Source: Actinomycetota bacterium (GTDB lineage: Bacteria > Actinomycetota > Humimicrobiia > Humimicrobiales > Humimicrobiaceae). From it: a stretch of 5,503 nucleotides of DNA. The notes beneath the pieces are model-generated. The model had not been told where the DNA came from. It made no database searches and worked only from the letters and a program-made list of their open reading frames with translations. Every line of letters starts with the position of its first letter. The stretch's first letter is position 1. Shown piece after piece: positions 1 to 3,835 of the stretch. The DNA is taken from assembly GCA_003486795.1 (NCBI GenBank), contig DNFX01000195.1, positions 1-5,503 of the forward strand, read 5' to 3'. A program made the translations under genes and the position numbers.

Positions 1-48
1 ACCTTCAGCTTGGAAGGCTGACGCTCTAGCCAACTGAGCTATTCCCGC
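1..48 (-). tRNA. tRNA-Gly (anticodon UCC), 3' part cut by window edge
   Basis: Reading the minus strand from 48 gives acceptor strand GCGGGAA, TA, a D arm with GCTC/GAGC stem, and an anticodon stem TCAGC/GCTGA around loop CTTCCAA. The anticodon is TCC (window positions 14-12), which decodes GGA and other GGN glycine codons. The window begins in the variable loop, so the T arm and 3' acceptor strand are not visible and a CCA end cannot be checked. It follows tRNA-Pro after only 13 bases in the same direction, so the two are probably cut from one precursor. Confidence 0.95.
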
Positions 49-61
49 TCGAATATTTAAA

Positions 62-140
62 TGGTCGGGGTGAGAGGATTTGAACCTCCGACCCCCTGCT
101 CCCAAAGCAGGTGCGCTAAACCAAGCTGCGCTACACCCCG
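62..140 (-). tRNA. tRNA-Pro (anticodon UGG), complete with encoded CCA
   Basis: The minus strand from 140 folds into a full cloverleaf. The acceptor CGGGGTG pairs with CACCCCG, the D stem is GCGC/GCGC, and the anticodon stem CCTGC/GCAGG encloses loop TTTGGGA. The T arm is GGAGG/CCTCT around TTCAAAT. The anticodon TGG (104-102) reads proline CCN codons. After the discriminator A, CCA is encoded at 64-62, so the end does not depend on CCA addition. It is the first tRNA of a Pro-Gly pair, with a candidate promoter 20-47 bases upstream. The short plus-strand open frame across it is a shadow of the tRNA. Confidence 0.98.
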
Positions 141-159
141 AAAAAACAAGCAAAATGTA

Positions 160-187
160 ATATTATCATATATTTTGAATATTTCAA
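160..187 (-). promoter_or_regulatory. Candidate sigma-70-type promoter for the tRNA-Pro/tRNA-Gly pair
   Basis: On the minus strand, TTGAAA (187-182, 5 of 6 matches to TTGACA) and TAATAT (165-160, 4 of 6 to TATAAT) are 16 bases apart. The -10 ends 19 bases before the mature 5' end of tRNA-Pro, which leaves room for a short leader containing a T6 run. The region is very AT-rich, so chance matches are likely, but position and spacing fit. The rest of the 152-base gap between rdgB and the tRNA shows no clear terminator. Confidence 0.45.
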
Positions 188-292
188 TTAGAAACAATAC
201 AGTACTTTGCCACTGTTTTTACAGATATTTCATAATTTCTTCAGACAGATTTAAATAATTTTTTAAGATTTAAAGAATGTAAGTGGCAGAAA

Positions 293-898
293 TTATTTTC
301 TGATATAGTTTGTCTTTAGAAAATCAGAAAGATTTAATAAAGCTTTTCCTCTGTGGCTTATTCTGTTTTTTTCATCGTTTGTCAGTTGCGCCATTGTTTT
401 TTCAAATCCGGACGGAATAAAAATACTGTCATATCCAAAACCGCCTTCACCTTTTTCTTCAAATCCAATGGTTCCTTCACAGATTCCGCTGGTTTTAAAA
501 ATCAGTCCCTCTCTACTGTCCCATAAGACCATACTGCATACAAATCTTGCTGTTCTTTTCAAAGTATTCTTTTCTTTATTTAACTCATTTAAAAGTTTTA
601 TTCTGTTCGATCTGTCATCAGCATTAATTCCACTGTATCTTGAAGAATATACTCCCGGCCTCCCATTTAAATAATCTACCTGAAGACCTGAATCATCCGC
701 AATAACAGTTTTGTCCAGAATTTCAGCAGTAGTTTTTGCCTTAATGATGGCATTTTCCTCAAAGGTATTACCATCTTCGATTATTTCAGGGATTTCAGGA
801 TAATCATTAAGCGATTTAAAGCTAATATCAGTATCTTTAAAAAAATGGCTTATTTCTCTTACTTTCCCTTTATTTTTTGTTGCAATTACTATCTCCAT
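293..898 (-). CDS. rdgB: XTP/dITP diphosphatase (non-canonical purine NTP pyrophosphatase, RdgB/HAM1 family)
   Basis: This 201-residue cytoplasmic enzyme hydrolyses XTP, dITP and ITP to the monophosphate plus pyrophosphate, keeping deaminated purines out of DNA and RNA. Seen in the protein: N-terminal ATKNKGK (6-12), the substrate-binding TxNxxK motif; TFEENAIIKA (45-54); ADDSGL (67-72), with Asp69 aligning with the catalytic Asp69 of E. coli RdgB; PGVYSSRYSG (81-90); GGFGYD (152-157); and SHRGKA (181-186), the purine-recognition motif. Length matches the family (E. coli about 197). The ATG start is supported by a GGAGA Shine-Dalgarno (908-904) five bases upstream, and IVIAT begins immediately, as is typical. 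It is the last protein gene of the murI-rph-rdgB series, 61 bases after rph. The gap holds an inverted repeat that could affect its expression. The family call is secure; substrate range is inferred from homology. Confidence 0.97.
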   Translation of the reverse strand: MEIVIATKNKGKVREISHFFKDTDISFKSLNDYPEIPEIIEDGNTFEENAIIKAKTTAEILDKTVIADDSGLQVDYLNGRPGVYSSRYSGINADDRSNRIKLLNELNKEKNTLKRTARFVCSMVLWDSREGLIFKTSGICEGTIGFEEKGEGGFGYDSIFIPSGFEKTMAQLTNDEKNRISHRGKALLNLSDFLKTNYIRK

Positions 899-914
899 TA
901 AAATCTCCGAAGAA

Positions 915-943
915 AAGGGATATTCTGATAATCATTATCCCTT
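915..943 (-). other. Inverted repeat (8-bp perfect stem) in the rph-rdgB gap, containing a Fur-box-like palindrome
   Basis: AAGGGATA (943-936 on the minus strand) and TATCCCTT (922-915) form a perfect 8-bp stem around a 13-base loop. On the minus-strand transcript the stem is followed by TTTTCTTC, a weak U-rich tract, and it ends six bases before the rdgB Shine-Dalgarno. It could be a weak intrinsic terminator or attenuator, or an mRNA-stability hairpin. Within it, GATAATCATTATC (927-939, plus strand) is identical to the last 13 bases of the classical Fur-box consensus, so a DNA-binding site is an alternative reading. The two structures overlap, and one may be a by-product of the other. Confidence 0.4.
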
Positions 944-959
944 AAAAAATCAAATAAAT

Positions 960-1685
960 TTATCTTTCAAGGATAGCGTTTTTCTGAATCAGGAATAGTT
1001 TTTCGATAGATGATTCTGATAGTTCCAGCATCTTTAAAAACTCTTCTTTTGAAAAAGTATTGCATTCAGCGGTTGACTGTACTTCTATCAGCTGTCCTTT
1101 TGAATTCATTACGACATTCATGTCAACATCTGCATTGCTATCTTCAGAGAAACAGAGGTCAGCCATTATTTCTCCTCTTATTATTCCCACGCTTATTGCT
1201 GCAACAAAATTTTCCACAGGCATTTCTTTTATTATATTTTCATTTACAAGATACCTGCAGCAATCAAACAGTGCTACAAATCCACCTGTTATGGAAGCAC
1301 ATCTTGTTCCTCCGTCTGCTTCTATTACATCACAATCTACCCAGATAGTTCTCTCACCGAGTTTGCCAAAATCAACAGCCGCTCTGAGAGACCTCCCGAC
1401 CAGGCGCTGGATTTCATGGGTTCTCCCGTTTATTTTTCCCAAAGTCTGAGGTCTTATAATTCTTATCTGAGCAGACCTCGGAATCATATCATATTCAGCT
1501 GTAACCCAGCCAAGTCCTTTATTTCTTTGAAAAGGCGGGACTTTCTCTTCCACAGTTGCCGTACAAATTACTCTTGTCTTTCCAAACTCGATGAGAACAG
1601 AACCTTCAGCATGAGATATATAATTCCTGGTTATTTTAACTGTTCTTATCTCATCATTTGTTCTTCCGTCAGCCCTTTTACCCAT
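960..1685 (-). CDS. rph: Ribonuclease PH (phosphorolytic tRNA 3'-exonuclease)
   Basis: This 241-residue enzyme trims nucleotides after the CCA end of tRNA precursors and 3' ends of other RNAs, using phosphate to release nucleoside diphosphates; the family works as a hexameric ring. The protein aligns with E. coli RNase PH along its length: ADGR near the N-terminus (5-8), TRNYISHAEGSVLIEFG (19-35), GWVTAEYDMIPRS (59-71), the substrate-binding GRTHEIQRLVGRSLRA (87-102), CDVIEADGGTR (118-128) with the phosphate-binding GGTR, and the acidic metal-site segment EDSNADVDMNVV (181-192). One oddity is QSTAEC (203-208), where most family members have QGTAE followed by G or E. The ATG is set by a strong AAGGAGGA Shine-Dalgarno five bases upstream. 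It lies 105 bases after murI and 61 before rdgB, all co-oriented. Nearby tRNA genes suit its role but do not prove a functional link. Confidence 0.97.
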   Translation of the reverse strand: MGKRADGRTNDEIRTVKITRNYISHAEGSVLIEFGKTRVICTATVEEKVPPFQRNKGLGWVTAEYDMIPRSAQIRIIRPQTLGKINGRTHEIQRLVGRSLRAAVDFGKLGERTIWVDCDVIEADGGTRCASITGGFVALFDCCRYLVNENIIKEMPVENFVAAISVGIIRGEIMADLCFSEDSNADVDMNVVMNSKGQLIEVQSTAECNTFSKEEFLKMLELSESSIEKLFLIQKNAILER

Positions 1686-1690
1686 TTAAA

Positions 1691-1698
1691 TCCTCCTT
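1691..1698 (-). promoter_or_regulatory. Strong Shine-Dalgarno of rph
   Basis: AAGGAGGA on the minus strand is followed by TTTAA and ATG. It is the best ribosome binding site in the window and fixes the rph start at 1685. The methyltransferase gene, murI and the plus-strand restriction gene have weak or no comparable sites. Confidence 0.85.
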
Positions 1699-1790
1699 GG
1701 TGCTGATATCATTTATTACTTAATGCATTTAGTTTTATTTAATATCTATGTTCTATGTCAGCTCAGCCATTTTGCAATATGGCCTGCCGG

Positions 1791-2594
1791 TTACATATCA
1801 ATATCTATATGAAAAACATCCCTGATTTTTTCGCCGAGAAAAATTTTCCCGGATTTGTAAAAGTTATCTTTATCTGCAGTTGTATAAAACTTTCTTTCAG
1901 GTTCAATATCAGAATTGTTTAACATATCTTTATTTTTAAGAGTTTTTTCAACATCTTTGGCAGTTTCAACTGCCGAACTGATCACTTTTATTTCCTGGCT
2001 GCAGCAGTTCTTAATATTATTTTCTATAAGGGGAAAATGAGTACACCCCAGCAAAAGAACATCCACAGACTGCTCAAACAAAGGATTCAGGTATTGGCAG
2101 ATTGTTTTTTCAAGGCTGCTGCCTTCAAGTATACCTTTTTCAACATAGTCCACCAAAAGCGGGGCAGGGTTGGAAAAGATATTTATTTCTTCGTCTATTT
2201 TTTTTATGGCCTTATCATAAGCCATGCTCTCAACAGTTCCTTTCGTTGCAATCACCCCTACCCTCTTTGATTCAGTAGCATTAGCTGCTGCTCTTGCTCC
2301 TGGTTCAATAACACCGATTACAGGAATCTGTATTTCTTTCTTAATATCATCCAATGCAGCCGCTGTAGAAGTATTGCATGCAATTACTATCATTTTTACA
2401 TTTTCTGAAGCAAGAAATCTGGCTATCTTTAATGCAAAATTTTTTACCTGGCTTAATTCTCTTGGTCCGTATGGAAATCTGGTCGTATCCCCAAAATAAA
2501 TAATATTTTCATTTGGGACCAGTCTGATTATTTCTTTTAATACGGTTATGCCACCGAGTCCTGAATCAAAAATACCAATAGGTCTTAAATCCAC
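1791..2594 (-). CDS. murI: Glutamate racemase
   Basis: This 267-residue cytosolic, cofactor-independent enzyme interconverts L- and D-glutamate, supplying D-Glu for the peptidoglycan stem peptide. Seen in the protein: IFDSGLGG (8-15) with the catalytic-site Asp10-Ser11; GDTTRFPYG (35-43); ACNTSTA (72-78) with catalytic Cys73; GVIEPGA (94-100); and GCTHFPLI (183-190) with the second catalytic Cys184 and His186. Both cysteines of the two-base mechanism are present, so it should be active. Length is normal for the family. The start is GTG (2594-2592): an in-frame TGA lies two codons upstream, no ATG comes before the first motif, and only a poor ribosome binding site (GAGTG) is visible. The methyltransferase gene precedes it by 78 bases and rph follows by 105. 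Aspartate racemase is the nearest alternative, but the motifs and the rph-rdgB context favour MurI. Confidence 0.97.
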   Translation of the reverse strand: MDLRPIGIFDSGLGGITVLKEIIRLVPNENIIYFGDTTRFPYGPRELSQVKNFALKIARFLASENVKMIVIACNTSTAAALDDIKKEIQIPVIGVIEPGARAAANATESKRVGVIATKGTVESMAYDKAIKKIDEEINIFSNPAPLLVDYVEKGILEGSSLEKTICQYLNPLFEQSVDVLLLGCTHFPLIENNIKNCCSQEIKVISSAVETAKDVEKTLKNKDMLNNSDIEPERKFYTTADKDNFYKSGKIFLGEKIRDVFHIDIDM

Positions 2595-2641
2595 AAATCA
2601 CTCACATTCAGTTTTTATGATTTTTATATGTTAAGAATTAA

Positions 2642-2670
2642 ATCTTATTATTTATTAAAATCAAAGACAA
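2642..2670 (-). promoter_or_regulatory. Weak candidate promoter for murI
   Basis: On the minus strand TTGTCT (2670-2665) and TAAGAT (2647-2642) are exactly 17 bases apart, each matching 4 of 6 bases of the sigma-70 consensus. They sit just after the methyltransferase stop and about 48 bases before the murI GTG. If real, murI-rph-rdgB could be transcribed apart from the methyltransferase. AT-rich sequence makes chance matches common. Confidence 0.25.
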
Positions 2671-2672
2671 AT

Positions 2673-3491
2673 TTATTTTTTTAGCTGGCAGAGATAATAA
2701 ATCCAGCCACCCCTGTTAAGTTCTGTCTCATCACAAGTCTCTATGCCATTTACAGAAAATGTTTTTACATTGAAAAATCCTGATTCTTCCAATTGTTTTC
2801 GCTGATAGGCAGTAGAAGAATAATATATTCTTACCTTTCCGTTAAGGGAATTATCAGCCAATATTCCGTGTCCTTCTTTTTGCAAACTCTTGATGAAAGA
2901 AGCCATTATTAATGTTTTATTTAAAATATTCAGTCTCAGCAGTAAGTAAAAAGATTTGAAAAATAAAAATATTCTCTTTAAAAAACCATTTCCGCTTTTC
3001 TTAATCAGTTTTCTGTAAATGGTTTTGAACCTGAAAATATCATTAATCCCCTCCCAGTTTATATTATGGGTGGAAAAAGCGAAAAAGCCCTTATTTTTCA
3101 AAACCCTTTTTATTTCCCTTAAGGCTACTATCCTTGATTTTTCGTTGAAACTGTCGATTCCGTTGTAGCTGAAAAGTACAAAATCAAACATATTGTCTGC
3201 AAATTTTCTCATATCTCTTACATCTACAACTTCAAAGATATTTCTTTTACTGAATTTCCTGCGGCATTCCTCTATCATATTGGGAGCATAATCGGCACCA
3301 ATATAGCAATTTACAATTGGCAGAAAATACTTTGTGGTTCTACCTGCTCCGACTCCCATATCAAGCATACTCATATCTTTAAGAAAAGGTTTTAAATTCT
3401 CGATAATGCTCTTTTCTGCTTTATCAAGATAATCCCTTGCCACATAATCAGAAGTAATTTTTTTATGATTATATACTTTTTTCTGTTCCAT
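2673..3491 (-). CDS. Class I SAM-dependent methyltransferase, substrate unknown
   Basis: This 272-residue protein has a Rossmann-like methyltransferase fold in its first half. Motif I is MLDMGVGAGRTT (42-53), which binds S-adenosylmethionine. The acidic post-I strand is YIGADYAPNMI (63-73). VVDVRDMRKF (88-97) is the adenine-contact region, DFVLFSYNGIDS (103-114) is motif II, and the strand around GFFAFSTHN (135-143) follows LREIKRVLK. This matches the broad Methyltransf_11/25 group. From about 150 to 205 there is a basic, hydrophobic segment with FLKRIFLFFKSFYLLLRL (170-187), perhaps a lid or membrane-contact helix. The C-terminal part, YYSSTAYQRKQLEESGFFNV (223-242), is the usual strand-helix-strand ending. 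No DNA-methylase NPPY or cytosine PCQ motif is present, so it is not an obvious partner of the restriction gene. The ATG lacks a good Shine-Dalgarno. It is co-oriented with murI, 78 bases upstream. The substrate could be a small metabolite, lipid or wall component; sequence alone does not say. Confidence 0.88.
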   Translation of the reverse strand: MEQKKVYNHKKITSDYVARDYLDKAEKSIIENLKPFLKDMSMLDMGVGAGRTTKYFLPIVNCYIGADYAPNMIEECRRKFSKRNIFEVVDVRDMRKFADNMFDFVLFSYNGIDSFNEKSRIVALREIKRVLKNKGFFAFSTHNINWEGINDIFRFKTIYRKLIKKSGNGFLKRIFLFFKSFYLLLRLNILNKTLIMASFIKSLQKEGHGILADNSLNGKVRIYYSSTAYQRKQLEESGFFNVKTFSVNGIETCDETELNRGGWIYYLCQLKK

Positions 3492-3501
3492 AAATCACAA
3501 T

Positions 3502-3530
3502 ATTAAATTAAAAAAACATTAAATTGTCCA
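3502..3530 (-). promoter_or_regulatory. Candidate promoter for the methyltransferase gene
   Basis: On the minus strand TGGACA (3530-3525, 5 of 6 to TTGACA) and TTTAAT (3507-3502, 5 of 6 to TATAAT) are 17 bases apart, one of the best matches in the window. The predicted RNA start would fall only about four bases before the ATG at 3491. That implies a nearly leaderless message and fits the lack of a Shine-Dalgarno. The -35 lies in one copy of a tandem 10-bp repeat. Confidence 0.45.
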
Positions 3531-3543
3531 TATTTGTCCATAT
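3524..3543. repeat. Perfect tandem 10-bp repeat, two copies of TTGTCCATAT
   Basis: TTGTCCATAT occurs at 3524-3533 and again, directly adjoining, at 3534-3543 (ATATGGACAA on the minus strand). The ten-base period is about one DNA helical turn, as in direct-repeat operators. The gene-proximal copy contains the candidate -35 of the methyltransferase promoter, so a bound protein would compete with RNA polymerase. It could instead be a chance duplication or slippage product in a decaying intergenic region. Confidence 0.5.
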
Positions 3544-3581
3544 TATTTATTACTCATGCCTTTATAAGCAAATATTATCCC

Positions 3582-3803
3582 CTATGCCTCGGCAAGAGCA
3601 AGTTCTATAAGCTTCCCAATGTCATTTTTTATATAAGACGGACAGTTTATGTCTTTAATTTAGGCAGACATTTCTTCCGCAAATAACTTTATCTCTGAAA
3701 ACGAAACAGCACCTCTTGATAGTCCTGTAAGTCCGCCGGATGCAGTAACTGGAAAAAAGAATTTAATATCTTCTAAAATATTTGCTTTAGATTTTGTAAA
3801 GAA
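3582..3803 (-). pseudogene. Decayed coding remnant, family not recognised
   Basis: On the minus strand, a frame opens after TAA at 3806-3804 and runs 47 codons to a TAA at 3662-3660. It continues in the same frame for 25 more codons to TAG at 3584-3582. The first part reads like real protein, including FFFPVTASGGLTGLSRGA (15-32 of the open frame) and VSFSEIKLFAEEM (33-45). The part after the stop, with IKNDIGKLIELALAEA, also looks like an amphipathic protein end. There is no ATG, GTG or TTG before codon 45, so it cannot be expressed as a gene of its own. The patch around the Gly-rich segment is more GC-rich than its surroundings, as a coding stretch would be. I read it as the 3' end of a lost gene with one nonsense mutation. 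I cannot name the family, and chance is not excluded. Confidence 0.35.
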
Positions 3804-3823
3804 TTAATATTTATAAAAACGAA

Positions 3824-3832
3824 TTTTTTTTT
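3824..3832 (+). repeat. Run of nine T directly before the restriction gene start
   Basis: T9 lies three bases (AAT) before the ATG at 3836, where a Shine-Dalgarno would normally sit. No purine-rich ribosome site is visible in the preceding 30 bases. Homopolymer runs are prone to slippage, so length changes here could alter the leader or promoter spacing. The tract is outside the reading frame and would not shift it. Confidence 0.55.
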
Positions 3833-3835
3833 AAT

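Larger units (their letters stand above)
3492..3835. other. Divergent intergenic region between housekeeping block and restriction gene
   Basis: No intact gene is visible in these 344 bases. From left to right they hold a candidate minus-strand promoter with a tandem 10-bp repeat (3502-3543), a coding-like but start-less and stop-interrupted minus-strand remnant (3582-3803), and a very AT-rich stretch ending in nine T (3824-3832) just before the plus-strand ATG. The region separates genes of different direction and type, so it is a likely boundary of inserted or rearranged DNA. I found no tRNA-like attachment site or long terminal repeat within it. Confidence 0.6.

Noticed and set aside
61..258. 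Plus-strand open frame beginning MVGVRGFEPPTP
   Set aside because: This is the well-known false translation of a tRNA antisense strand; 62-140 is a complete tRNA-Pro on the minus strand.
247..274. Direct repeat AGATTTAAA at 247-255 and 266-274 downstream of rdgB
   Set aside because: It is short and purely AT-rich in an AT-rich spacer; chance occurrence is likely and no function is suggested.
468..674. Plus-strand open frame of 68 codons
   Set aside because: It is antisense to rdgB, which has all its family motifs, and has no independent support.
1010..1706. Several plus-strand open frames of 96-129 codons
   Set aside because: They lie antisense within rph (one overruns its 5' end by about 20 bases), have low-complexity Leu/Ser-rich translations and no ribosome sites.
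1764..1786. Imperfect hairpin (CAGCCAT against ATGGCCTG) just after the murI stop
   Set aside because: The stem has a bulge and no T run follows it on the minus strand, so it does not qualify as an intrinsic terminator.
2037..2499. Two plus-strand open frames antisense to murI
   Set aside because: They are shadows of the strongly supported murI frame and show no recognisable domain.
2673..3491. Methyltransferase gene as the modification partner of the restriction enzyme
   Set aside because: It lacks NPPY or PCQ DNA-methylase motifs, lies on the opposite strand, and the restriction protein already carries its own methylase domain.
3782..3810. Possible promoter for the restriction gene (TTGCTT, 17 bases, TAATAT)
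   Set aside because: The -35 matches only 3 of 6 bases in a very AT-rich stretch, so it cannot be told from background.
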